A stretch of DNA of 64,000 nucleotides from RPQJ01 sp963746325 (GTDB taxonomy: Bacteria; Pseudomonadota; Gammaproteobacteria; Steroidobacterales; Steroidobacteraceae), in NCBI GenBank assembly GCA_963746325.1, contig CAVVBC010000005.1, positions 1 to 64,000 on the forward strand, written 5' to 3'. The notes under the pieces are model-generated. The model was not told the DNA's origin, searched no databases, and saw nothing but the letters and a program-made list of their open reading frames with translations. Of this stretch, positions 25,255 to 33,269 are shown in pieces. Each line of letters begins with the position of its first letter. Within the stretch, counting starts at the first letter, position 1. Both the position numbers and the translations under genes were made by a program.

Positions 25255-26211
25255 ATGCGACTGCGTGACCCTCGCCTGCTGCACCTGCTCGGCCTGTACG
25301 CGTTGCCCGTGGTCGTCGCTGCAGCGGGCTGGGGTGTCGCCGCGGCACTCGGCGCGATGGTTGCGGCCTTCGTCGTCGGCCTGGCAGTGCGACTGGCGGT
25401 TTCACTGCGCGCACTGCGCCGGCCGCAAGCGCAGCTGCGCCTGCACACCATCACCTTCTCGCACTACGCGGAGAAGACACGCTGGTGCCTCGACCGGCTG
25501 GGCGTGCCCTACGAAGAGGTCCCGAACATCGGCGTGCTGGGCGTGCTGCTCACCGGACGCACCGTACCCTGGCTCGAGGTGCCTCCCGGCCTCACTCGCA
25601 TCGCGGAGTCCTCGCGCATCCTGCGCTACCTGTGGGGCGAGTATGCAGGCGTACTGCCCGGCGACCGCACGTGGTTCCTCGAGCCGACACCGGCCGCGCT
25701 CGAACTCGAGGCGCGCCTCGACCGGCGCCTCGGCAACGACGTGCGCATCTGGCTGTACGAAAACCTGCTGCGGCAGCGCGACCTGAGTTTCCGCTCGTGG
25801 GGCAGCGAGGAGCCGTCCATACCGCGATGGCAGCGCGCGCTGCTGCTGGCATTGCGGCCTGTGCTGGCGTTTGCGGTCCGCCGCATGCTCGGCGTGACCC
25901 CGGAGCGCGCGGCTCGCGCGCTGACGCGCACCCGCGAAATCTTCGACGAAATGGATGCGCTGCTCGCCGACGGGCGCCCGTATCTCACGGGTTCGACACT
26001 CACGTTTGCCGACCTCACGTTCGCGAGTCTCGGCGCACTCGCGGTGCTGCCGCCGGAATACCCCGGCAACCGCCTGAGCGGCCCGCGCCTGACGACAGGC
26101 GATATCCACGATCCCGCCTGGCTCGCGGAGGTCGAGCACTTTCGCGCGCGCCCGTCCGGGCAATTCATCCTGCGCCTGTACCGGGAAGAGCGCTCGCCGC
26201 GACCGGCCTGA
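25255..26211 (+). CDS. Membrane-anchored glutathione S-transferase-like protein (318 aa)
   Basis: A GST fold with an unusual front end. Residues 9-28 and 29-50 (LLGLYALPVVVAAAGWGVAA, then LGAMVAAFVVGLAVRLAVSL) are two membrane segments. They are followed by a thioredoxin-like domain from about 60 (RLHTITFSHYAEKTRWCLDR, LGVPYEEVPNIG) with Pro at VPWLEVP and ESSRILRYL for glutathione contact. The all-helical C-terminal domain ends with LTFADLTFASLGALAVLP. SHYAEK in the active-site helix makes Ser the likely catalytic residue. Soluble GSTs are about 200-220 residues, so the extra 60-100 residues are notable. It follows LysR by nine bases. Detoxification at the membrane is inferred. Confidence 0.85.
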   Translation: MRLRDPRLLHLLGLYALPVVVAAAGWGVAAALGAMVAAFVVGLAVRLAVSLRALRRPQAQLRLHTITFSHYAEKTRWCLDRLGVPYEEVPNIGVLGVLLTGRTVPWLEVPPGLTRIAESSRILRYLWGEYAGVLPGDRTWFLEPTPAALELEARLDRRLGNDVRIWLYENLLRQRDLSFRSWGSEEPSIPRWQRALLLALRPVLAFAVRRMLGVTPERAARALTRTREIFDEMDALLADGRPYLTGSTLTFADLTFASLGALAVLPPEYPGNRLSGPRLTTGDIHDPAWLAEVEHFRARPSGQFILRLYREERSPRPA

Positions 26212-26222
26212 GCGGGCGCGTC

Positions 26223-26438
26223 TCACTCCTCGGGTTCGTTTTCCTCGGCGCTCCAGATCTTGCGATGTGCCAGCTCGGCGGCTGCACGCACGCCCGCATG
26301 ACGGTTCGAGAGCAGCAACGATGACGGGTCGCAGACACGGGCGCGGATGACGCCCAGGTCCACGGCGGCGTCGAACAGGCTCGGGTACCACCGGGCCCAT
26401 TCCGGAAAGATTTCCTCGACTCGCTCGCGCAGCGTCAT
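26223..26438 (-). CDS. Hypothetical protein (71 aa)
   Basis: Small soluble acidic protein, MTLRERVEEIFPEWARWYPS at the start and an Glu-rich tail (WSAEENEPEE). I preferred the ATG at 26438 over 26477 because the shorter form begins with a well-formed amphipathic helix and the longer one adds Cys/Arg-rich sequence that looks non-coding. Codon usage is that of a real gene. The motif SSLLLSNRHAGVRAAAELAH is distinctive, but I cannot tie it to a family. It is convergent with the GST-like gene, 11 bases away, and downstream of the C39-like peptidase gene. Confidence 0.6.
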   Translation of the reverse strand: MTLRERVEEIFPEWARWYPSLFDAAVDLGVIRARVCDPSSLLLSNRHAGVRAAAELAHRKIWSAEENEPEE

Positions 26439-26483
26439 GGCGCCGAGTTTAAACCGCGTCGACGGGCATGTGCGCAAGCCCGC

Positions 26484-27507
26484 TCAGTGAACCGTGAACT
26501 CACGACACGCCGCGGGCTCCGCCGAGCCGACGTCTGCGGCCAGGGTGCGTGCCGTCTGCTCGAGCACAGGCCGCAACGGATCGTCCGCGGCCACGTGCGA
26601 CTCGCCCTCCCCCAGGGCGCGACGGGCAGCGTCGCGGCAACCGAGGCGCGCCAGCGCCTCGGCCCGATTGTTGAGCGCCGCGGCGGTCGCCGGGTTGCGC
26701 GCGAGGGCGGCACGGTACCAGCCTTCTGCCGCGCTCCAGTCGCCGCGCCCGGCCGCCACGTTGCCCGAGCCCCAGCAGCGGCAGCGGCGCGTCAGGCCAG
26801 CGGTCGACTGCCGCCTGGTAGGCCTCGGCTGCGGCCGCTGCAGAGGCGGATTCCAACGCCGCGGCGGCTCGCATGTACCGGGCCAGGTCCGGCTGCGCCG
26901 GCATCTGGCCTGGCTCGATCAATACGATCGCCCAGCGTCCGGCGCGGTCCCAGGTGGATTCGAACAGCGCTGCACGCAAGTCGAGCAGCTCGTCGCGGCC
27001 CGACCGCAGCAGCACGCGCTGGTGGTCGCGGTCATAGCCGATCACGACGGCGTAATGCCAGTTGGGCCAGGGGCCCGCGCCCAGCTGCTGCAGCACCAGC
27101 ACGGGTCGCCCCGCGGCCACCTCGGCCAGCAGTTCCTGCAGCGAGGGCCCGGTTTCGTACACCAGCACGCCACGAGCTCGCGCCGCCGCCACGAGTTCCG
27201 GTTGCAGTGATCCCTCCCGGCCGGGGACATACACCTCGGCAGCCAGCGCAGCGGGCGCGACCTGATGCCCGGCGGCGCCGAGCACCGTGGCCAGTGCAGC
27301 CGGGCCGCAGTGGTTCTCGGTCTGCGGAAAAAAAGGCGTGGCGCTCAACTCGACGCGCGCGGGCCCAGCGTCAGGCAACGTGGTGACCGGTGCGGATCCG
27401 GCGCAGCCGCCGCTACCGACGAGGGCCAGCGCGAGCGCGAGCAACCGCGGACGCCGCTTTATCCGTTGGCTCAACCGCACGGAATTCGACCGCGCTGCCG
27501 GCTGCAA
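26484..27507 (-). CDS. PA2778-family C39-like cysteine peptidase with TPR tail, lipoprotein (frame broken once near 26765)
   Basis: Papain-like C39 peptidase domain fused to tetratricopeptide repeats, matching the PA2778 family of Pseudomonas. It has a lipoprotein signal (ALALALVGSGGC, Cys35), the catalytic Cys67 in TENHCGPAALATVLG and His151 in WPNWHYAVVIGYD. The TPR part continues in another frame from VAAGRGDWSAAEGWYRAALA to CREFTVH. Removing one C at 26764-26766 yields GLGNVAAGRGDWS and a full 340-residue protein. The start is uncertain: TTG at 27507 or GTG at 27480, neither with a good ribosome-binding site. It is paired with the PA2779-like gene directly upstream. Processing of a secreted substrate is inferred. 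Confidence 0.82.
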
Positions 27508-27524
27508 GTCGCGGCCGCGCCGGC

Positions 27525-27899
27525 TCAGGCCTTCTTGAAGATGTCGATCACGCCGACGAGTTCGAGGATGATCAGGATCACGAACACGATGCCGATCACC
27601 GCGAGCGCGTCGCCACCGGCCGGCATCTGCGCCATGCGCTCTGCCAGCGTGCGCAGTTCGGAATCGGTGAGGCGTGCAACGCGCGCGTCGACGGCCGCCG
27701 GGTCGACGCCCAGCGCGGCAAGCTGCTGTCGCACCTGCTCACGGGCCAGCGTCGAGTTGACCAGCGCGAGGTCCGCCGTGCGCGCGTCCGCGGCGGCGAC
27801 GGCCTGCGACGTTGCAACCAGCGCCGCCTGCGCGAGCTGTGGCGAACCCAGGTTCAACAATGCGAGGCACACTGCATAGACGCAAAACTGTTTCCGCAT
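27525..27899 (-). CDS. PA2779 family protein (124 aa)
   Basis: Secreted/membrane protein of the PA2779 (DUF6627) family. The ATG at 27899 gives a signal peptide (MRKQFCVYAVCLALLNLGSP, QLAQA), followed by a helical region VNSTLAREQVRQQLAALGVD with the family's RVARLTDSELRTLAERMAQM, and a C-terminal membrane helix AVIGIVFVILIILELVGVID before FKKA. GGGAG sits upstream of the start. In Pseudomonas and relatives this gene stands next to the PA2778 peptidase, exactly as here (17 bases apart), so the two very likely act together. The helix-Gly pattern suggests it could be the peptidase's substrate or anchor, which is inference. Confidence 0.85.
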   Translation of the reverse strand: MRKQFCVYAVCLALLNLGSPQLAQAALVATSQAVAAADARTADLALVNSTLAREQVRQQLAALGVDPAAVDARVARLTDSELRTLAERMAQMPAGGDALAVIGIVFVILIILELVGVIDIFKKA

Positions 27900-28010
27900 G
27901 TCGTCACTCCCAAGGTTAGCCAACGCGACCGAATATAGCGCAGCGCAGCGCCGCAGCGGATAGTGCGCGGCTTTCTCCTACACGGCCGGACGCAGTTCTC
28001 AGTTCGGCGC

Positions 28011-28625
28011 TCAGCCGAAGACGACGCGCCGCAGCTCGGTATAGGCGCCCGGATCCGTCACCAGCACGAAGACGAGGCCCACCAGCGCGCCGATGAGATG
28101 CGCGTCGTGGTTGATGCGCTGGCCACCGGGCCCGCCGGAAAAGCGGCCGCCGCCCGTCGCGTACCACGAGTAGCCGACGTACATCACGGCAAACAGCGGC
28201 GCCGGAATCGGGAACGGTATCGGCAGGATGAACAGCGACATCGTCGGGAAATAGACGATGGCGGCGAACAGCACGGCTGATATCGCGCCGGACGCGCCGA
28301 CCGAGCCGTAGCCAGGGTCATGGCGGTGCTTGAAGAACGTCGTGCTGACGGCCAGCACCAGGCCGCAGAAATACAGCGCGCCGAAGGCCGCACCACCGAT
28401 CCGTCGCTCGAGCATGAAGGCGAAGAAGTAGAACGTCATCATGTTGAAGATCAGGTGCATCAGGTCGCCGTGCACGAACCCGTGCGTGATGACCGTGTGG
28501 TAATGCCCCTTGCGGCTCGTGTAGTAAGGCCGGAACGCGAGGCGGTCGATGAGCGCAGGCGCAACGTACAGCGCGACGAGGCTGACCACGATGGTCGCCA
28601 CGAAAATCACCAGCGCGACGCTCAT
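28011..28625 (-). CDS. Rhomboid family intramembrane serine protease (204 aa)
   Basis: Six-helix membrane protease. The catalytic dyad is visible: Ser112 in YGSVGASGAISAV (GxSG) and His176 in INHDAHLIGALVG. The first loop has HYHTVITHGFVHGDLMHLIF, the conserved rhomboid HxxxH/N region on helix 2. The ATG at 28625 overlaps the lipocalin stop (ATGA), so translation is coupled. Rhomboids cut membrane substrates within the bilayer; no substrate is evident. The first helix (VALVIFVATIVVSLVALYVA) and the C-terminal helix are intact, and the length is normal for the compact bacterial form. Confidence 0.92.
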   Translation of the reverse strand: MSVALVIFVATIVVSLVALYVAPALIDRLAFRPYYTSRKGHYHTVITHGFVHGDLMHLIFNMMTFYFFAFMLERRIGGAAFGALYFCGLVLAVSTTFFKHRHDPGYGSVGASGAISAVLFAAIVYFPTMSLFILPIPFPIPAPLFAVMYVGYSWYATGGGRFSGGPGGQRINHDAHLIGALVGLVFVLVTDPGAYTELRRVVFG

Positions 28626-29191
28626 CGTGACGCGACCTGGCAGGTGGCGCCGCTGGTGCCGGCGGCGCATTGACGGACGTAGATCAGCTCCGACGTGGCG
28701 AAGCCGAGCGACTGCGCCTTGGCCACGAGCCGCTCCACCACCGCGGCGGGAGGCGCGGGCGAGCGCGAGAGGATCCAGAGATACGAGCGGTTCGGCCCGA
28801 CCACGAGGGCATGCTGGTATTCGGTGTCCAGGTCGATGACGTTGTAGGCGCCGTAGAACGGCCCGAAGAACGACACCTCGAGCGCTGCCACGTCCTTGGC
28901 CCCGACGAACCGCGCCTTGCCCTCGGCTTGCGACCACTCGGCCTGGTCCGGACGGTAACCCTTGTTGAGAACGGACACGGTACCGTCGTCTTTCAGTGCG
29001 TACGTGGCCGTGACCTGCTCCAGGCCGCGCTCGAACCGGTGGTCGAGGCGCGCGATCTCATACCACTGGCCCAGGTAACGCTCGACGGCGAATGCCTGCA
29101 CGGGTTCGACGCCGGTGGGCGCGCCGGCACAGCCCGCGAGCAGGGTCAGGAACGAGGCCGCCAGCAGCCCGGGGAATGAGCGTGCGCGCAT
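28622..29191 (-). CDS. Outer-membrane lipocalin, Blc-like lipoprotein (189 aa)
   Basis: Bacterial lipocalin. The ATG at 29191 gives a lipoprotein signal (MRARSFPGLLAASFLTLLAG, then Cys); an upstream in-frame start at 29251 would add unrelated residues. The lipocalin first motif YLGQWYEIARLDHRFERGLE is followed by VTATYALKDDGTVSVLNKGY and the third-motif region YLWILSRSPAP. Blc binds and stores or carries fatty acids and lysophospholipids at the outer membrane. The stop overlaps the rhomboid start by four bases. It follows the acyl-ACP-reductase-like gene, with a hairpin between them. Confidence 0.92.
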   Translation of the reverse strand: MRARSFPGLLAASFLTLLAGCAGAPTGVEPVQAFAVERYLGQWYEIARLDHRFERGLEQVTATYALKDDGTVSVLNKGYRPDQAEWSQAEGKARFVGAKDVAALEVSFFGPFYGAYNVIDLDTEYQHALVVGPNRSYLWILSRSPAPPAAVVERLVAKAQSLGFATSELIYVRQCAAGTSGATCQVASR

Positions 29192-29214
29192 GGGTGGAGG
29201 TCCGGATGAAGTGT

Positions 29215-29235
29215 GGCTGTGTCGTATACACAGCC
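29215..29235 (-). other. Perfect 8-bp stem-loop before the lipocalin gene
   Basis: GGCTGTGT-CGTAT-ACACAGCC forms an exact 8-bp stem with a 5-base loop. It lies between the reductase-like gene stop (29291) and the lipocalin start (29191) on the transcribed strand. No U-tract follows, so it could be an operator, an RNA stabiliser or a weak terminator. Confidence 0.4.
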
Positions 29236-29290
29236 GGCACGCGCCTGCCAATCCTTCGTGCGGCCCTGGTTGCCGGAGCCCACCACGCCA

Positions 29291-30523
29291 TCAGGCGTGG
29301 GACACGCCCTTGGCGCGGGGCGGAATGCGCGCAATTTCCGCTGCCGCCGCGGCCTTGACCCGCTGCAGCAGCCCCGGGTCCCGCCGCAATTCCTCGGCTC
29401 GGGCGTTCTTGGCGGCGACGAGCGCATCCGTCAGCGGTGCGCCGAACGTGCGCAACGGCGCGATCTGGAAGCCGTGCTTGCGGAACAGGCGGTAGATTTC
29501 CTTGACCTTCGCCGGAGGCACGTCGCGACCGAGCGTAAAACTCTCGAAGCGCCCCTCCATGGCGAGCAGGGCCGCCTCGGCCAGGCAGGCATAGGCGACT
29601 CCCGGCGGCAGGCCGATGTCGAAGCTGAAGGACACCGGCCCCGGAATGAGCACCTCGCCGCTTTCGACCACCAGCACGTCGGGTCGGGTTGCCGCCTCCT
29701 CTGCCGATATATCCGGCGGCAGCGCGACGTCGAGGATCACCGCGCCGGGCTTGCACTGACTCACGTCGAGCACACGCTGGCCGAAGGCCGACGTGGCTGT
29801 CACGATCAGGTCGCACTCGCCGACACGACTTGCGGTCGTGGTGTCGATCTCGACGCATGCCTCCGGCGTCTCGGCCTGGATTTTCTCACGCAGCGCGATG
29901 AGTCGGTCGGGCTCGATCGACACCAGGACCACGTCATGCACCGCCGCTGCCAGCAGGCGCGAGCAGACGGAGCCGATCGCTCCTGTCGCACCGACAATCA
30001 TCGCGCGTGCGTGCTCGAGGTCGGCCCAACCCATCCTGCGTGCCGTGAGCTTCGCCGTCTCGAGCGTTGCCGCAATCGTCAGGCTGTTGCCTGTCGTCAC
30101 CGGAATGGACGCTCGCTGCGCGACGGTGATCCCGGCGTCGCCGACGACCTTGGTGAAGGCGCCGAGCCCGACGATCTGCGCCCCGCGTTCGGCTGCATCG
30201 CGTATCGCGTGATCAAGCCGCCGGTACGTGAACTCAGGCGTCCGGCTCAACATCTGCCGCGGCGTCGCACCGAGCGCATAGATGAGCCCGGCGATGGGTT
30301 GCCCGGTCGTGGGCGACCGTCCTCCTGCCATGTGGCCGACGAGTGCTGCCGGCATGTGCGCTGCGCTGGCCTCGACGAGCCCCCGCGGCAGGTGGCGGGT
30401 CCAGCGGTACCGCGGATGATGCGCCAGGTAATCGATCGTCAGCGGATGCAGCACGAACGCAAAGCGGTTCGTGCCCGGAGCCTCAATTCCGGCAGGCTCG
30501 TGCGCCGCGCTCGCCGTGGTCAC
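29291..30523 (-). CDS. Long-chain acyl-[acyl-carrier-protein] reductase (AAR)-like protein (410 aa)
   Basis: Resembles cyanobacterial AAR, which reduces acyl-ACP or acyl-CoA to fatty aldehyde with NADPH. GLGAFTKVVGD and TTGNSLTIAATLE match the AAR N-terminal domain; IVGATGAIGSVCSRLLAAAV (about 177-196) is the Rossmann NADPH site; VAYACLAEAALLAMEGRFES carries Cys313, aligning by eye with the catalytic Cys of the cyanobacterial FACFAEA motif. The C-terminal KEIYRLFRKHGFQIAPL also fits. I chose GTG at 30523 because GAGGG lies about eight bases upstream; a GTG at 30574 is also possible. It follows a PlsC-type acyltransferase, suggesting aldehyde or wax/ether-lipid chemistry. No aldehyde deformylase is nearby. 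Confidence 0.75.
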   Translation of the reverse strand: MTTASAAHEPAGIEAPGTNRFAFVLHPLTIDYLAHHPRYRWTRHLPRGLVEASAAHMPAALVGHMAGGRSPTTGQPIAGLIYALGATPRQMLSRTPEFTYRRLDHAIRDAAERGAQIVGLGAFTKVVGDAGITVAQRASIPVTTGNSLTIAATLETAKLTARRMGWADLEHARAMIVGATGAIGSVCSRLLAAAVHDVVLVSIEPDRLIALREKIQAETPEACVEIDTTTASRVGECDLIVTATSAFGQRVLDVSQCKPGAVILDVALPPDISAEEAATRPDVLVVESGEVLIPGPVSFSFDIGLPPGVAYACLAEAALLAMEGRFESFTLGRDVPPAKVKEIYRLFRKHGFQIAPLRTFGAPLTDALVAAKNARAEELRRDPGLLQRVKAAAAAEIARIPPRAKGVSHA

Positions 30524-30593
30524 TGGGCCATCCCTCGTGCAGGGGACGACCATTGTTCGCCCGCCAGGCCCCACGGCCCATTCGTAATGCCCC

Positions 30594-31166
30594 TTAGGAG
30601 GGCTTGCGGAACTTCAGGCCACCTGCATTGGCCGGCTTCTTCGGCTGGATCGTCGAGTAGAAGTCGCGCAGCACCTGCAGGTCCTGCTCTTCGTCGCCGG
30701 TCATGCGCACGTAGCGGTCGATGCCGACCTGTCGCCGCGCGTAATCGATGTAGCCGAGCCCGATCGGGACGTCTGCCGCCAGCGCAAGCTGGTAGAAACC
30801 GGACTTCAGGTGCTCGCCGTACGAACGGGTGCCCTCCGGGGCGACGGCCATCCAGAACTCGTCGTGCCGGTGCATCTCCTCGGCCATCGCCGCGACGAAA
30901 CCCGTGTTCTCGCGCCGGTTGATCGGCACGCCGCCGATGGCCAGCAACAAGCGGCGAAACGGCCAGCGGAACATCTGGTCCTTGCCCATCCAGCGGGCGG
31001 GCAGCCCGTGACCGAGCTTGAACAGCACGCCCAGCGGGAAGTCCCAGTTGGAGGTGTGCGGATACACCATGATCAGGCCGCGCGGCCCGGGAAACGGGGC
31101 GAACGAGGTGCGCCAGCCGATCAGCCGGAGCAGTCCCAGGCAGGCCTTGCGGAGCATCTGCATCAC
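30594..31166 (-). CDS. PlsC-type 1-acylglycerol-3-phosphate acyltransferase family protein (190 aa)
   Basis: Lysophospholipid/glycerolipid acyltransferase. The catalytic HX4D motif is PHTSNWD (His37, Asp42); GGVPINRR (block II) and APEGTRS (block III, glycerol-phosphate binding) follow in order. At 190 residues it is a compact, mostly soluble or peripherally bound version with a single hydrophobic N-terminal stretch. It lies upstream of the AAR-like gene in the same direction (70 bases to its preferred start), so the two probably share a transcript. The acceptor could be lysophosphatidate or another alcohol. Confidence 0.88.
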   Translation of the reverse strand: MMQMLRKACLGLLRLIGWRTSFAPFPGPRGLIMVYPHTSNWDFPLGVLFKLGHGLPARWMGKDQMFRWPFRRLLLAIGGVPINRRENTGFVAAMAEEMHRHDEFWMAVAPEGTRSYGEHLKSGFYQLALAADVPIGLGYIDYARRQVGIDRYVRMTGDEEQDLQVLRDFYSTIQPKKPANAGGLKFRKPS

Positions 31167-31228
31167 GGGTCTTTCTTTTGGATAAAGTGCGGCCTTTTAG
31201 CACAGCCCACCGCCACGCGCCGCTACGC

Positions 31229-31945
31229 ATGAAGCGCAAACCCTCGCCCGACCCCACGAACCCCACGCCCGACGGCCTGACGCGCAATCACCTGCGCCGG
31301 CTCCGGCAGTACTTCCGCTCGGCTGGCTGGCCCTGCCAGGACAACGTCGAGCTCGACCTGCTCGAGGGCGGCTACGTGCGACGGGAAAGCGTCGGCAGGG
31401 GACAACTCGAGTCGATCGTCGTGACCGATGCCGGCATCGGCTTGCTGGCCCGCCAGCTCGAGCGCAATCGCAACGCGCACGCCGAGCACGAGGCGCTGGT
31501 GGAGCGCGTGGCGCGCTGGCTGCTGTCGCAGAAGCGGCTGGTCTTTCGCGGCGTCGCACTGCGCACGCGGCTCGACTCGGCGTGGGCGCTGTCGAAGCCC
31601 GACGTCTTCTCGTTGCGACACGTGACGTCGAGCCGGCACTTGCACCCGGCAGTGCACGAGATCAAAGTGCGGCGGGCAGACCTGCTCGGCGACCTGAAGA
31701 ACGAATCGAAGCGCCGCGGCTACCAGTCCTATTCGCAGTCGTTTCACTACGTGATCGCCGAAGGTATCGCCGAGCCGGCGGAAATCCCCGCGGACTGCGG
31801 CCTGCTCGTGGCGACCGAACGGAGCCTGCGCATCGTGCGGCCGGCCCCCTTCCGGCCGGCCACGCTGACCACGGCGCAGTGGGTGGCGCTGGCGCGGGCG
31901 GGCGCCGAATTCGGTGACGACGACGATCCGCAACACTCGTTCTGA
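31229..31945 (+). CDS. Winged-helix + PD-(D/E)XK nuclease-like protein (238 aa)
   Basis: Hypothetical protein with two recognisable parts. Residues about 15-80 look like a winged helix-turn-helix (LTRNHLRRLRQYFRSAGWPC ... SIVVTDAGIGLLARQLERN). The second half has a PD-(D/E)XK nuclease pattern: SKPDVFSLR, then AVHEIKVRRADLLGDL, with the ExK spaced as in MmcB-like DNA-repair proteins, followed by YQSYSQSFHYVIAEG. I chose the ATG at 31229; a TTG at 31178 would leave only 11 bases to the divergent acyltransferase. It precedes the APC permease by 13 bases. DNA repair or nuclease activity is inferred from motifs only. Confidence 0.6.
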   Translation: MKRKPSPDPTNPTPDGLTRNHLRRLRQYFRSAGWPCQDNVELDLLEGGYVRRESVGRGQLESIVVTDAGIGLLARQLERNRNAHAEHEALVERVARWLLSQKRLVFRGVALRTRLDSAWALSKPDVFSLRHVTSSRHLHPAVHEIKVRRADLLGDLKNESKRRGYQSYSQSFHYVIAEGIAEPAEIPADCGLLVATERSLRIVRPAPFRPATLTTAQWVALARAGAEFGDDDDPQHSF

Positions 31946-31958
31946 TGCAAGGCCCCGC

Positions 31959-33269
31959 ATGAATCCCGACCGGCAACTGGTGCGCGCAGTCGGACTGCGC
32001 CAGCTCACCGCGCACATCGTCAATTACACGGTCGGCAGCGGCATCTTCGTCGTGCCAGCCATCGCCGCCGCGCAGCTGGGCACGGCCGCCCCGCTCGCTT
32101 ACCTGGCGTGTGCCGTCATCATGGCCTTCGTGGTGCTGAACTTCGCCGAGGCCGGGAGCCGCGTCACCGCGACCGGTGGCCCGTATGCCTACATCGAGAC
32201 CGGCCTCGGCCCGTATTGCGGGCTGGTCTCCGGCATCCTGCTCAACATCGCGCAGATCGCCTCGGGCGGCGCGATCGTCGCCCTGCTCGGCCAGACGGCA
32301 GCGCGCCTGTTCGGCCTCGAGCACGCGGCGTGGCCGTTCGTGCTCACGGCGTCGCTGGTGCTCACGCTCGTCGCTGCCAACGTGCGCGGAGTGCGGCTTG
32401 GCGCGCGCATCGTCGAATGGTCGACGGTCGCGAAGCTCGTTCCCCTGCTGTTCTTCGTGCTGGCAGGCGCGTGGTTCATCACGCCCTCGCACCTGGTCAT
32501 CGGCGAACTGCCCGCACCGGCCGTCCTGGCGACGACCACCGGCATGCTGATCTTCGCCTTCATCGGCGTCGAATCGGCACTGATGCCGACGGGCGAAGTG
32601 CGCGATGCGGCGCGGACGGTGCCGCTTGCGACACTGCTTGCACTGGCCATCGCGACGGTGCTGTATCTCACGGTGCAGGCGGTTGCGACGGGACTGCTGG
32701 GGCCGGCCCTGGCCGAGGACACGGTGGCGCCGCTCGCGAGCGCTGCACGCACGTTCTCGGGGCAACTCGGCGCGTCGGTGCTGTTGGCGGGCGCGACCAT
32801 CTCGATGCTCGGCTGGACCACGGGTGCCATCCTGGCGGCGCCCCGCACGCTGTACGCAATGGCACGCGATGGGTCCCTGCCCCGCTGGCTCGCCGCGGTG
32901 CATCCCACGCGGCATACGCCGCACGCGGCGATCGTGACCTTCGGCGTGCTCGTGCTGGCGGTGTCTGCAAGCGGCACCTTCACGCAACTCATGGTGCTCG
33001 CGAGCCTTGCTGTGCTGTGCGTTTATGCGCTCGTGGCACTCGCCGTGCTGCGCTTGCGGCATCTCGACGTGCGCACCGAGCGCGAGCCGCTGCGCCTGCC
33101 CGGCGGGCCGTTCGTGCCGGTGACCACGTGCCTGCTGCTCGCGTGGGTTGCATTCCAGACCGCAACCCTGAAGGAAGTGATTGCGTTCGGCGCGGTCTGG
33201 TTGCTTGCGTTCGCCATCCACTGGCGGCGGCGACGGCGCCTCGAAATTCAGTCCGCGGGCACGACGTAG
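31959..33269 (+). CDS. APC family amino acid permease (436 aa)
   Basis: Amino acid-polyamine-organocation permease with about 12 membrane segments. The first helix has the family substrate-site motif YTVGSGIFVVPAIAAA, the third is GGPYAYIETGLGPYCGLVSG, and helix 6 reads TTTGMLIFAFIGVESALMPT. These are the unwound helix 1 and 6 regions of the LeuT fold. The ATG at 31959 was preferred to 31914, which would overlap the previous gene. The C-terminus overlaps a convergent small membrane-protein gene by 22 bases. The transported amino acid is unknown. Confidence 0.9.
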   Translation: MNPDRQLVRAVGLRQLTAHIVNYTVGSGIFVVPAIAAAQLGTAAPLAYLACAVIMAFVVLNFAEAGSRVTATGGPYAYIETGLGPYCGLVSGILLNIAQIASGGAIVALLGQTAARLFGLEHAAWPFVLTASLVLTLVAANVRGVRLGARIVEWSTVAKLVPLLFFVLAGAWFITPSHLVIGELPAPAVLATTTGMLIFAFIGVESALMPTGEVRDAARTVPLATLLALAIATVLYLTVQAVATGLLGPALAEDTVAPLASAARTFSGQLGASVLLAGATISMLGWTTGAILAAPRTLYAMARDGSLPRWLAAVHPTRHTPHAAIVTFGVLVLAVSASGTFTQLMVLASLAVLCVYALVALAVLRLRHLDVRTEREPLRLPGGPFVPVTTCLLLAWVAFQTATLKEVIAFGAVWLLAFAIHWRRRRRLEIQSAGTT

